41,215 nt of DNA. Source: Flavobacteriaceae bacterium. GTDB lineage: Bacteria; Bacteroidota; Bacteroidia; Flavobacteriales; Flavobacteriaceae. Below, piece after piece: positions 19,930 through 33,123 of this stretch. Where the stretch lies: the NCBI GenBank assembly GCA_030828565.1, contig JAURCF010000006.1, forward strand, positions 1-41,215, read 5' to 3'. The notes under the pieces were generated by a model. That model saw nothing but the letters and a program-made list of their open reading frames with translations. It was not told the DNA's origin and made no database searches. Both the position numbers and the translations under genes were made by a program. Positions within the stretch are counted from its first letter, which is position 1. Every line of letters begins with the position of its first letter.

Positions 19930-21582
19930 CTAATTCAACAACTGCTTTGCATGCAATCGCGCAGACTCAGAAACCGATTCTCCACTCAACATTTGAGCAA
20001 TTTCGACAACTCTTTCGTCATGTGACATTTGTTTTAGGTGAGAAGATGTGGTGCTTTCTTTTTCTTCTTTGTACACTTTAAAATGATGGTGTCCTTTCGC
20101 AGCAATTTGTGGAAGATGAGTGATGGCAAAAATCTGACGCTCTTTACTCATTTCTACCATTAAATTGGCTATGGCGTTTGAAATTTCACCCGAAACTCCC
20201 GTGTCAATTTCATCAAAAATAAGCGTTGGGAGTTGCGTGTGTTTTGACATTATAGACTTAACTGCCAACATAATACGAGAAAGTTCTCCTCCCGAAGCAA
20301 CTTTCTTTAAAGGTCCAAAAGCAACGCCCTTGTTGGCCGAAAACAGTACTTCCAACTGATCATTTCCGTATGCATAAAAACTCTCTGTTTGAGAGATTTT
20401 AAAATCAAATGATGCGCTTTTGATTCCCAAGTGTGACAAAATAGCTTCCAATTCTTTAGACAATGCAGGGGCAACTTTTGTCCGGTTTTGATGCAGCGTT
20501 TTTGCCAGTGCTTTTAGTTTTTCAAAGGCAATCGCAATCTTATCAGTTAATGCCTGTATTGCAGCTTCGGCATTTTCTGTTTGGAAACAGCGTTGCTCCA
20601 AATCATTTTGCACTTCAAGCAATTCGTTAATAGATGCAACGTGGTGTTTTTTTTGGAGCGAATAAATAGCTTGGAGCTTGGATTGGAGGTTTTCTAGCTG
20701 TTTTGGGTCGTCTTCTATAGAAACTGAAAGACGCTGGATTTCTTGGCTAATATCCTCCAACTCAATCCAACTGCTTTCAACCCGATCAAACAAGGCTTGA
20801 TAAGCATCGGAAAATTTAGAAATCCCTTGAATCGCTTGTTTTAAAATGCGGATTTGTGATAAAATTCCGGCATGTTCGTCTTCCAAAGCTTGAAATCCTT
20901 TTGCAAAACCTATTTTGATGTCTTCTGCATATTGAAGGGATTCAAATCGTTGTTCGTACTCCTCCTGTTGTCCAATAGACAGTTTTGCGGATTGTAATTC
21001 TTCTAATAAAAATAGATGATAGCTCTGCTCCTTTTGAGCTTGACTTTGAAATGCAATCAACTCATCACGTTCAGAAATTAAAGACTTATATTCTGTTAAA
21101 CAACTTTGATACGCTTTAAGAGTAGGTGTGTTTCCTGCAAAGGAATCCAAAAGAAGAAAATGATATTGTGTACTGGTGAGCTGTTGTGTTTGTTGTTGGG
21201 TGTGTATATCAATTACACACTCCCCTATTTTCTTCATTACGTCGAGGGTAGTTGGGGTGTCGTTGACAAAAGCTCTTGATTTTCCTGAAGGAAGTATTTC
21301 TCTTCGTAGAATCGTTTCGGGGTCGTAGTCAATTTGATTTTCTTTAAAAATACTAGAAAGGGCATAAGAAGATATTTTAAAAATAGCTTCTATAGTACAT
21401 TTTTGATTTGAATTTTTAAGACTCGATAAGTCGGCTCTTTTGCCTAAAATTAGTGAAATCGCATCCAAAATAATGGACTTACCAGCACCTGTTTCACCTG
21501 TGACTACAGTCAAACCCTCTGAAAAATCAACGAACAAGTCGTCAATAAGAGCATAATTTTTGATAGACAAAGAGGTTAGCAA
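19930..21582 (-). CDS. recN: DNA repair protein RecN
   Basis: MLTSLSIKNYALIDDLFVDFSEGLTVVTGETGAGKSIILDAI; FGPLKKVASGGELSRIMLAVK; LPTLIFDEIDTGVSG. Confidence 0.96.
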   Translation of the reverse strand: MLTSLSIKNYALIDDLFVDFSEGLTVVTGETGAGKSIILDAISLILGKRADLSSLKNSNQKCTIEAIFKISSYALSSIFKENQIDYDPETILRREILPSGKSRAFVNDTPTTLDVMKKIGECVIDIHTQQQTQQLTSTQYHFLLLDSFAGNTPTLKAYQSCLTEYKSLISERDELIAFQSQAQKEQSYHLFLLEELQSAKLSIGQQEEYEQRFESLQYAEDIKIGFAKGFQALEDEHAGILSQIRILKQAIQGISKFSDAYQALFDRVESSWIELEDISQEIQRLSVSIEDDPKQLENLQSKLQAIYSLQKKHHVASINELLEVQNDLEQRCFQTENAEAAIQALTDKIAIAFEKLKALAKTLHQNRTKVAPALSKELEAILSHLGIKSASFDFKISQTESFYAYGNDQLEVLFSANKGVAFGPLKKVASGGELSRIMLAVKSIMSKHTQLPTLIFDEIDTGVSGEISNAIANLMVEMSKERQIFAITHLPQIAAKGHHHFKVYKEEKESTTSSHLKQMSHDERVVEIAQMLSGESVSESARLHAKQLLN

Positions 21583-21647
21583 GGCTAAAAGAATTAGTTA
21601 TTTCATCAAAGATACTGATGATTAATGAGTTTTCAAACTCAAAAAAT

Positions 21648-22535
21648 TCATCGAATATTTGCCCATTTGGCAGAAAAAAAAGGAGCCGTTTTGTTGAGTG
21701 CAATTACTAGATCTTTTTGAGATTCAATGGGAGGTCCAGCAGAAAATATTTGTTCTATTTCATCTGCTTTGGTGTCAAAAAATAATTGAGTCAACAGTGC
21801 ATTGGGACGGCTTCTGTCTAGTTGTCGGATAGAAATTATGGTTTTTGCTATCGACTCTTTGGTTTCAGCTATGTTGTCGTGCATGGAGTCCAATCCATTT
21901 CTGTGATACTGGTATTGTATTTTACGAAATTGCTGAAAGGCATTCGAGAGGATTTCATCCATTAATCGGTATCTGTTTTTTCTTCCGTCGGATTGATTCC
22001 ATCCGCGATACCCCGATTGTTGGGACAATTCCACTATCTTTTGCGCAGTATTAAAATACGATGAGCCACCATTCAAAGAGAAAGTATCTGCATTCATCCC
22101 TAACATCAAATAAACATAATAAGAAATTAACGATACCAAGTTGGATTCAAACGAGCTAGCATTATAAAACAACGGTTCGAATTCTGTATAAGAAAAATTA
22201 AAATTGTCATCTTTAAACGTAAAGACAGGAGTTTGAAAAGAAGATGCAAAAACTGGTCGAGAGGATTGAACTTGTAAGCTAGCTTCAAACCGATTGGAAT
22301 TGAAGGAGCTTACATTGATAAACATATCAAACTGAATTCGTTCTTGTGCTGAAAATTCCTTTTCAGTCCAGCGTTTGCTATTAATGAAATTGGTCAACGC
22401 AGTTTCAAGGGTTTTGAATATTTGCTGATTGGTTTGACCAATCGATTCAGAATTGATTGTTACGGTTCCTTGCAACTCTTGAGCATAAATACAACTGGAA
22501 AAGCAAAAAACAATACAAAATTTTAGTGTGTTCAT
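21648..22535 (-). CDS. DUF4835 family protein, exported
   Basis: Signal peptide then QELQGTVTINSESIGQTNQQIFKTLETALTNFINSKRWTEKEF; position between coaBC and recN is typical for this family in flavobacteria. Confidence 0.8.
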   Translation of the reverse strand: MNTLKFCIVFCFSSCIYAQELQGTVTINSESIGQTNQQIFKTLETALTNFINSKRWTEKEFSAQERIQFDMFINVSSFNSNRFEASLQVQSSRPVFASSFQTPVFTFKDDNFNFSYTEFEPLFYNASSFESNLVSLISYYVYLMLGMNADTFSLNGGSSYFNTAQKIVELSQQSGYRGWNQSDGRKNRYRLMDEILSNAFQQFRKIQYQYHRNGLDSMHDNIAETKESIAKTIISIRQLDRSRPNALLTQLFFDTKADEIEQIFSAGPPIESQKDLVIALNKTAPFFSAKWANIR

Positions 22536-23737
22536 AGTCGGGCGATGATTTCGGTTATTATATCAACAGCTACCTCATTTTTGGGCTTAAGTGCAAACTC
22601 TTTGGGTTTCAAGGAAGCATCTATAAAGGTAATTTTATTTGTTGAAGTACCAAAACCAGCTCCTTGATCGTTTAAGGAATTCAACACAATTGCATCTAAA
22701 TTCTTTCTTTTTAGCTTGGTAAGCGCATGTTCCAATTCATTTTCGGTTTCTAGAGCAAATATTATTAGAAATTGATTGGTTTTACTGGCTCCCATTTGAG
22801 ATAAAATATCAGTAGTAGGAGAAAGTTTAATCGTTAAATTTTCAGTTTTCTTTTTAATTTTTTGAGTTGCAACGTTGGTAGGTTTATAGTCTGAAACTGC
22901 AGCTGACATGATAGCCACGTCCACTTCATTATATTTTAACATACAGCTTGTATACATTTCTTTTGCACTTACAACAGGGACGACTTCAATGTTTGGGTGA
23001 TCTGTTTTTTCATGAGTAGGACCCGTTACTAAAATCACTTCAGCACCCATCATAGCTGCTTGATTTGCTAGAGCAAAACCCATTTTACCCGAAGCATGAT
23101 TTCCTATAAAACGAACAGGATCGATGGATTCGTATGTGGGGCCAGCAGAAATTAAAAACTTTTTGGAACGCAAAGGGAGATTTTTGGATAAATCCTCTTT
23201 GATAAATTGAACAATATATTCTGGCTCTTGCATTCTCCCTTCGCCATGCAAACCACTTGCTAAAAATCCAGAAGCAGCTTGAATATTGATATTTCCAAAA
23301 TCCTCTAATTGTTCTATGGTTTTTAATGTTGCAGGGTGTTTGTACATATCCAAATCCATGGCTGGCGCAAAATAGACAGGACATTTCGCAGACAAATAAG
23401 TGGCTAGCAACAAATTATCACTGGTTGCCGAAGCCATCTTAGAAAGTGTATTTGCTGTTGCGGGAGCAATTAGCATCAAATCGGCCCATAGACCCAATTC
23501 TACATGGTTGTTCCAAACGGCATTTTCATCAATATCATTAGTGAAAGAAAACAGAACAGGGCGGTCTGTAAGAGTAGAAAGGGTGAGTGGAGTAACAAAT
23601 TCTTTTGCGGAAGGAGTCATTACGACCTGCACTTCAGCGCCCTCGCGAATAAACAATCGTGCTATAAGAGGAGCCTTGTAAGCAGCAATTCCTCCCGTAA
23701 TGCCAAGGAGGATTTTTTTACCCCGAAGCACTGACAT
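22532..23737 (-). CDS. coaBC: Bifunctional phosphopantothenoylcysteine decarboxylase/phosphopantothenate-cysteine ligase
   Basis: GKKILLGITGGIAAYKAPLIARLFIREGAEVQVVMTPSAKEFV; SAGPTYESIDPVRFIGNHASGKMG. Confidence 0.96.
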   Translation of the reverse strand: MSVLRGKKILLGITGGIAAYKAPLIARLFIREGAEVQVVMTPSAKEFVTPLTLSTLTDRPVLFSFTNDIDENAVWNNHVELGLWADLMLIAPATANTLSKMASATSDNLLLATYLSAKCPVYFAPAMDLDMYKHPATLKTIEQLEDFGNINIQAASGFLASGLHGEGRMQEPEYIVQFIKEDLSKNLPLRSKKFLISAGPTYESIDPVRFIGNHASGKMGFALANQAAMMGAEVILVTGPTHEKTDHPNIEVVPVVSAKEMYTSCMLKYNEVDVAIMSAAVSDYKPTNVATQKIKKKTENLTIKLSPTTDILSQMGASKTNQFLIIFALETENELEHALTKLKRKNLDAIVLNSLNDQGAGFGTSTNKITFIDASLKPKEFALKPKNEVAVDIITEIIARL

Positions 23738-23742
23738 ACCAA

Positions 23743-24063
23743 TTATTTATCTTCAGTATTTCGGTAGTATATTTTTTCGTTTAACCATTCTTCAATGGCA
23801 ATTGCGTGAGGTTTTGGAAGTTTTTCATAAAATTTAGAAACTTCTATTTGCTCTTTGTTTTCGAAAATTTCTTCTAAATTTTCTGTTGGAGTAGCAAATT
23901 CCTCTAATTTATCAAGAAGTTCTCTTTTAATCTCTTCATTGATTTGTATAGCACGTTTTGAAGCAATAGCAATTGCTTCATAAATATTATCAGTTTGTGC
24001 ATCAACTTCGTTACGATCGTAAGTAACGGTACTTATTGGCGCTTGTGTTTTCTTTAAATCCAT
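23743..24063 (-). CDS. rpoZ: DNA-directed RNA polymerase omega subunit, Bacteroidota type
   Basis: MDLKKTQAPISTVTYDRNEVDAQTDNIYEAIAIASKRAIQINEEIKRELLDKLEEF. Track start 24099 overlaps bamD; ATG at 24063 preferred. Confidence 0.85.
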   Translation of the reverse strand: MDLKKTQAPISTVTYDRNEVDAQTDNIYEAIAIASKRAIQINEEIKRELLDKLEEFATPTENLEEIFENKEQIEVSKFYEKLPKPHAIAIEEWLNEKIYYRNTEDK

Positions 24064-24076
24064 AATTAGAAGGAAA

Positions 24077-24895
24077 TTAACTTTTTTTAGTGGGTACAAA
24101 TTTAGTGATTTCTTCGTCGATAGTCTGCATCATTTTGGATGATTTTTTTCCAAACTTGGATTCTGGGTAATAACGAACAAACTTATCGTAAATTTTTTGT
24201 GCATCTTTTAGACGCTCATATTTTTTATGCTGCACACTATTTATTCCCAGATAATATGAAGATTCGAACTGATAAAACAATGCGTCTTCTCGAAACGGAG
24301 TTCCAGGATAGTTGGATATAAAGCTGTTTAGAGAAACAATTGCTGCTTTGTAATCACGAATGGTATTGTACTGCTTAGCAATTTCAAAAGCTTTTTTCTC
24401 TAATTTGTATTGAAGCTTTTGGGCCATATTGTTAGCCTCTGGCATTAGTTCGGAATCAGGGTAGCGATTGATGAAATCTTGTAGCTTATCCAAAGCTTGC
24501 TCTGTAGAGGATTGATCCAAACTGAAAACAGGAGACTCAATAAAATAGCAATAAGCTTCGTTATAGAGAGCCTCAGAAACCTTATCGCTTTTAGGAAAAG
24601 CTTTTTGAAACGTTTCAAACTGGTAGGCTGCCAAAAAATAATTTTTGGTTTTGAGTAAGGTCATTGCATAAAAATAAGTGACTCGTTCTCCTTGAGGTTT
24701 TCCACGATATCTTGGTAGGATTTGCTCGTACAATCGACTAGCGCGCTTGTAATCTTCTTGGTCGAAAAGTAATTGAGCCATTTCGTATTTGGCCTTAACA
24801 TCTTCGTCTTTAAGAACTTTTTGATAATCGCTGCACGATGAAATCGTAACGAAACAAAAAAAGATTCCCAAAAAATAAGGTATTTTATTAATCAT
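24077..24895 (-). CDS. bamD: Outer membrane protein assembly factor BamD
   Basis: Lipoprotein signal FCFVTISSCSDYQKVLKDEDVKAKYEMAQLLFDQEDYKRASRLYEQILPRYRGKPQGE; TPR-like repeats. Confidence 0.92.
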   Translation of the reverse strand: MINKIPYFLGIFFCFVTISSCSDYQKVLKDEDVKAKYEMAQLLFDQEDYKRASRLYEQILPRYRGKPQGERVTYFYAMTLLKTKNYFLAAYQFETFQKAFPKSDKVSEALYNEAYCYFIESPVFSLDQSSTEQALDKLQDFINRYPDSELMPEANNMAQKLQYKLEKKAFEIAKQYNTIRDYKAAIVSLNSFISNYPGTPFREDALFYQFESSYYLGINSVQHKKYERLKDAQKIYDKFVRYYPESKFGKKSSKMMQTIDEEITKFVPTKKS

Positions 24896-24899
24896 GTCG

Positions 24900-24930
24900 C
24901 AAATGTAATCAAATCATTATCAAAAACAAA
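24900..24930 (-). promoter_or_regulatory. Consensus Bacteroidota promoter directly abutting bamD
   Basis: On the minus strand: TTTG (24927-24930) - N19 - TACATTTG (24900-24907) - CGAC - ATG (24895). Exact match to both boxes. Confidence 0.7.
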
Positions 24931-25043
24931 CGCCAAATATAGGAATCCTAAAACTCGAATCTACCTAAATTATCATAACTTTAACGTTTCTTAAAAAAAA
25001 GTGTACTACAAAGTATAAGGAAATTTCGTACAATATAAAATTG

Positions 25044-25128
25044 AAAAAAAATAAAAAAAAGTTTACTTTTATGTAAAAAAACTCAAAAAAAAAATTTAAA
25101 AAGATAAAAATTGATGTTTTTTTAAAAA
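25044..25128. other. Very AT-rich, roughly helically phased A-tract region (candidate intrinsically bent DNA)
   Basis: A-runs at 25044-25051, 25053-25060, 25075-25081, 25085-25094, 25098-25102, 25106-25110 and a T-run at 25117-25123. Confidence 0.6.
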
Positions 25129-25148
25129 ATAAAGATATAATTTAAAAA

Positions 25149-26048
25149 TTAAATTCTTACAAAATTAGAGAAGTCTAGACAACAATCTTTAATTCGATCA
25201 GAAAGCGATTGAGAAGCTGCTACCAAAGGCAAACGAACTTGATCTGTGCATAACCCGCGATGAGACAAGACAGATTTGATCCCTGCGGGGTTCCCTTCCT
25301 CATAAATTAATTGAATTATTTTGGAAAGTTTCTGTTGGTTTTGAGTGGCTAAGTCCGAATTGCTAGAGAGACCTAATGAAATCAATTCTGAAAATTCACT
25401 TGGAAAACCTCCACCAATAACCGATATAACACCATCACCGCCCTCTAAAACCATTGAAAGCGCCAGCGAATCGTCGCCAGAAATCACCAAAAACCCAGAG
25501 GGACGTTTCGCAATCAATTCTTTAGCTTGATGAATATCTCCTTTAGCTTCTTTGATTCCGATAACATTCGGGCAATCATTTGCAATTCGAAATACTGTTT
25601 CGGGCTCCATGTTGGACCCTGTACGTTGAGGAATATTGTACAAAATTATGGGAAGCGGAGATGCTTTTGATAATTCACAAAAATGACGATAAATACCCTC
25701 TTGACTTGGGCGATTGTAGTAAGGAGAAACTGACAAGATAGCACTGAAGCCAAAAAAGTCCGTTTCTTGGAGTTCATTGACTAAGGCTTGTGTATTATTG
25801 CCTCCTATTCCAAGTACTAAGGGAACTCTTCCATTGTTTGCTTGCATAAAGGCATCCATAACAAGTCGCTTTTCAGTGGCTGACAACGTAGCTGTTTCTG
25901 CAGTAGTTCCCAAAACAACTAAATAATCTACACCGCCAGAAATAACAAAATCAACCAAAGGCTGGATTGATGGATAATCTATAGAACCATCATTATTAAA
26001 CGGAGTAACCATAGCCACTCCCGTCCCTATAAAACTCGACCTAATCAT
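25149..26048 (-). CDS. dapA: 4-hydroxy-tetrahydrodipicolinate synthase
   Basis: FIGTGVAMVTPFNNDGSIDYPSIQPLVDFVISGGVDYLVVLGTTAETATL; Schiff-base Lys in IGIKEAKGD. Confidence 0.95.
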   Translation of the reverse strand: MIRSSFIGTGVAMVTPFNNDGSIDYPSIQPLVDFVISGGVDYLVVLGTTAETATLSATEKRLVMDAFMQANNGRVPLVLGIGGNNTQALVNELQETDFFGFSAILSVSPYYNRPSQEGIYRHFCELSKASPLPIILYNIPQRTGSNMEPETVFRIANDCPNVIGIKEAKGDIHQAKELIAKRPSGFLVISGDDSLALSMVLEGGDGVISVIGGGFPSEFSELISLGLSSNSDLATQNQQKLSKIIQLIYEEGNPAGIKSVLSHRGLCTDQVRLPLVAASQSLSDRIKDCCLDFSNFVRI

Positions 26049-26569
26049 ATCTTATTCATAATTTTTAAATAGCGTTCCAACTCAATCTTAAAAACGTCTT
26101 TTTCTGACATTTGACTTGAAAAAATCAAATCATTGAAACGATTGTCAATATTTTCAAAGCCAACCCGAAAGAACGCATCCGTATAACTGGATATAAGCCC
26201 TAAAACCGAATTGGATTTTTTGAAATAGTTAATCAACAAATCATACTCCCTAGACATAAACTCGTTGGCATCATCCGAATTAATGTCAGATTTCCAAGAA
26301 ATTGACTTACTTGAAACTGTCAGCCCAATTCGATAAGGTTCAGCCTTTTTATCGTCATTAAAGGTTAACAAAAATATGTTGTTGTGATGAACGTTTAATA
26401 CCGTCGACAACTCTTTGAAGTAGGATAAATCTGAAATCAAACTCCCATCAATCAAGCACCCAACAGTTTTGATTGGCATGGATTTGTCCTTTAATTGACC
26501 ATCCACTTTTCTAAGCTTCGAATCAATTTTTTTTCGTAGGATTTGTTTTTTCAGCGAGTTTAAAAGCAT
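26045..26569 (-). CDS. Hypothetical protein, resembles flavobacterial DUF6913 family
   Basis: 174-aa ORF overlapping dapA by 4 bp; SMPIKTVGCLIDGSLISDLSYFKELSTVLN. Family name assigned from memory of similar proteins. Confidence 0.6.
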   Translation of the reverse strand: MLLNSLKKQILRKKIDSKLRKVDGQLKDKSMPIKTVGCLIDGSLISDLSYFKELSTVLNVHHNNIFLLTFNDDKKAEPYRIGLTVSSKSISWKSDINSDDANEFMSREYDLLINYFKKSNSVLGLISSYTDAFFRVGFENIDNRFNDLIFSSQMSEKDVFKIELERYLKIMNKI

Positions 26570-26585
26570 ATATTTATATCGTGCT

Positions 26586-26616
26586 CAAAAATACACATTA
26601 TTATACTCATTACAAG
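26586..26616 (-). promoter_or_regulatory. Putative promoter of the DUF6913-like gene and dapA
   Basis: On the minus strand: CTTG (26613-26616) - N19 - TATTTTTG (26586-26593). Confidence 0.5.
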
Positions 26617-26623
26617 CGTTGAT

Positions 26624-27391
26624 ATGATTAATTATATAAAAAAACCACAATTTGTTTTATTTATAACAATCCTAATTATAGGCTGTGAATATAAATCAAC
26701 CAAAGCTATTAATTATGAATATTCACGGATAGATATAAGCAAAAATACTGACGTAGATTCAACAATCGCATCATTTATAAAACCCTACACCGAAAATCTT
26801 GACAAAAGTATTCATCGAGTTCTAAGTTATGCTCCAAAAACAATGCACAAGAAAGATGGCGAAATGGAGTCAACTATTGGAAATCTTATGGCAGATGCTA
26901 TAATGGAAGAGGTAAGCCCATTGTTTCACTCCAAAACCAAAAACAAAATTGATTTTTGCTTGCTTAACTATGGAGGCATTCGAGATAGGATTGAAAAAGG
27001 AAATGTCACTGTCAAAACAGCTTACAAAATAATGCCCTTTGAAAACTCGGTTGTGGTTCTTAAAATGTCCGGAAAAAAAGTTAAAAAACTATTTTTGTAT
27101 CTATCAAAGTATCAAAAGGCGCATCCTATTTCTGGGGCTAAAGTAAATATATCTGAACAAGAAATCAACGCTACCATTCAAGGTAAAAAGTTTGATCCTT
27201 TACAGTCTTATTATGTTGCTACTTCAGACTATTTATTCCGCGGAGGCGATCAAATGGTTTTTTTTGAAAACCCGGAAGAAATTCATTATACCAACTATAA
27301 AATTCGTTCGGTATTAATTGATTATTTTTCTAAAAAAGATACACTGCGAAGCACACTCGATCAACGACTTGTTCTTAACAAAAACAGCTAA
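26624..27391 (+). CDS. 5'-nucleotidase C-terminal domain protein, putative lipoprotein
   Basis: Lipobox-like LIIGCEYKS; MESTIGNLMADAIMEE, LNYGGIRDRIEKGNVT and YYVATSDYLFRGGDQM match the 5'-nucleotidase C domain. Confidence 0.88.
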   Translation: MINYIKKPQFVLFITILIIGCEYKSTKAINYEYSRIDISKNTDVDSTIASFIKPYTENLDKSIHRVLSYAPKTMHKKDGEMESTIGNLMADAIMEEVSPLFHSKTKNKIDFCLLNYGGIRDRIEKGNVTVKTAYKIMPFENSVVVLKMSGKKVKKLFLYLSKYQKAHPISGAKVNISEQEINATIQGKKFDPLQSYYVATSDYLFRGGDQMVFFENPEEIHYTNYKIRSVLIDYFSKKDTLRSTLDQRLVLNKNS

Positions 27392-27394
27392 ATA

Positions 27395-31140
<3,746 letters not shown>

Positions 31141-31141
<1 letters not shown>

Positions 31142-31638
31142 CAGTTCAAGGGCTTAATCATCCAGATTGGGCAAGAAAAATGTCCTGTATTGCCCATTGG
31201 CGTTTCGATATAGTGAAAGCCCGTTTGTTGGTAAAGTCGCTGAGCTTGTTTCATGTTGGGCATCGTTTCTAAATAACACTGTGTAAACCCATTGTTTTTT
31301 GCAAAATTCAAACATATTTGAATCATCTTTTTTCCCAATCCCAAGCCTCTAGATTTGGGAGAAAAATACATTTTCTGGAGTTCACAAATAGTTGCTGCTT
31401 CATTGACAAGCGGTGCAATACCTGCTCCTCCCATAACTTGCTCTTTATAGGTGACCACAAAATAAGCACTGCGAGACACGTCATAAGCCTCAAACATAGT
31501 GTCCAATTCGGGATCGGCATAAGCTGTACCAACTTTGGGAACGCCCATTTCTAAAAGCACTGCTCTTAAGACGATTGCCAAACTTGGATTGTCGGAAGCC
31601 TTAATTTCTCTGATTTTCCAGTCGAAAGATACTATCAA
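31141..31638 (-). CDS. GNAT family N-acetyltransferase (non-ATG start)
   Basis: LQKMYFSPKSRGLGLGKKMIQICLNFAKNNGFTQCYLETMPNMKQAQRLYQQTGF; start codon is TTG at 31638. Confidence 0.85.
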
Positions 31639-31647
31639 TTTTTAGTC

Positions 31648-31655
31648 TATTTTTG
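31648..31655 (+). promoter_or_regulatory. Putative -7 box of the ribD promoter
   Basis: TATTTTTG, 27 nt before the ATG at 31683. Confidence 0.4.
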
Positions 31656-31682
31656 CAGTGTGAAGATACACATTTTACAAAA

Positions 31683-32729
31683 ATGAATCACCAAAAGTTT
31701 ATGCAACGATGTTTGGACCTTGCTCAAAAAGCAAAGGGCTTTACCTATCCCAACCCCATGGTAGGAAGTGTCATTGTGTATAATAACAAAATTATTGGTG
31801 AAGGGTATCATCGAATGGCAGGACAGCCACACGCAGAAGTCAATGCAATTAACAGTGTTACAGAGCCGCATTTGTTAAAGGAGGCTACACTTTATGTGAA
31901 CTTAGAGCCATGCTGTCATACAGGCAAAACACCCCCATGCAGTCAACTCATTATTTCTAAAAAAATTCCTAACGTAGTCATTGGAACCCAAGATCCTCAT
32001 TCGAAAGTGGTCGGGAAAGGAATTGAGCAGTTACAATCTGCAGGAATTAATGTGACAGTAGGAATCCTTGAAAAGGAAGCCCAAGAATTGAATCAACGTT
32101 TTTTTTGTTTTCATCAAAAAAAGAGACCTTATATAGTATTGAAATGGGCCGAAACAGCAGATGGTTATATTGCACCCAAAAACCGAAGCGAACAAGCTCC
32201 AGTATGGATTACTGGAGTAAACTCTCGAAACTTAGCACACCAATGGCGCGCTGAAGAGCAATCCATTTTAGTGGGGACGCAAACTGTCATTGACGACAAT
32301 CCCCTACTAACAGCAAGAAATGTACAAGGAGATCAACCGCTACGAATAGTAATTGATCGGGAATTAAAAATTAGCCCTACAGCCAACGTATTTAATTCAG
32401 AAGCTGAAACCTTGGTAGTTTCCCAAAAAATTGAAGATCGTTATCCTAAAAATGTTCGGTTGGTTACTGTAGATTTTTCAAAACCCCTCGCTCAACAAAT
32501 TTGCAATCAATTGTACCAACAAAACATTCAATCAATCCTTGTGGAAGGTGGCTGCAAAACACTTCAAACGTTTATTGATGAAAATTTGTGGGAAGAAGCA
32601 AGGGTTTTTAGAGGAAAAAAAAGGTTCAAAGAAGGTGTCAAAGCACCCAATCTTGAGGGAAAATTTGTTAAAAAAACATCTATTGGAGTGGATGCACTTT
32701 TTATTTACCAAAATCAGGCTCCTTGCTGA
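31683..32729 (+). CDS. ribD: Bifunctional riboflavin deaminase/reductase
   Basis: MNHQKFMQRCLDLAQKAKGFTYPNPMVGSVIV; HAEVNAI and PCCHTGKTPPC zinc motif; C-terminal reductase domain. Track TTG start (31653) lies in the -7 box. Confidence 0.94.
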   Translation: MNHQKFMQRCLDLAQKAKGFTYPNPMVGSVIVYNNKIIGEGYHRMAGQPHAEVNAINSVTEPHLLKEATLYVNLEPCCHTGKTPPCSQLIISKKIPNVVIGTQDPHSKVVGKGIEQLQSAGINVTVGILEKEAQELNQRFFCFHQKKRPYIVLKWAETADGYIAPKNRSEQAPVWITGVNSRNLAHQWRAEEQSILVGTQTVIDDNPLLTARNVQGDQPLRIVIDRELKISPTANVFNSEAETLVVSQKIEDRYPKNVRLVTVDFSKPLAQQICNQLYQQNIQSILVEGGCKTLQTFIDENLWEEARVFRGKKRFKEGVKAPNLEGKFVKKTSIGVDALFIYQNQAPC

Positions 32730-33123
32730 TTTCTTCCAAAATATTTTTCGGGCATCGAATCGGCTTTCTAGAGTTAGCATTTAAAAATACCAATTGGGTA
32801 TAGGCATTGCAAAGCAATTCTTTGTTTTGATTGTAAATTTGATAGTCAAACTCAATAAAATAGGAAGGAATTGATTGTAATGAAGTTTCAATGGTAAGGG
32901 TATCATCAAAGAAAGCAGATTTTTTAAATTCAAGTTCTAATTTTAAAACAGGCAACATAATTCCATCTGTTTCCATTTTCTTGTAGGAAAAACCGAAAGC
33001 ACGCAACCACTCAATTCTACCGATTTCTAAAAATTGAGCATAGTTTCCGTGATAAACATAGCCCATTTGGTCTGTTTCTCCGTATCGAACAGAAACGTTG
33101 TGTTTTTTCTTACAAAAAGACAT
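32701..33123 (-). CDS. Acyl-CoA thioesterase (4HBT hotdog)
   Basis: VRYGETDQMGYVYHGNYAQFLEIGRIEWLRAFG; overlaps the ribD 3' end by 29 bp. Confidence 0.9.
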   Translation of the reverse strand: MSFCKKKHNVSVRYGETDQMGYVYHGNYAQFLEIGRIEWLRAFGFSYKKMETDGIMLPVLKLELEFKKSAFFDDTLTIETSLQSIPSYFIEFDYQIYNQNKELLCNAYTQLVFLNANSRKPIRCPKNILEEISKEPDFGK

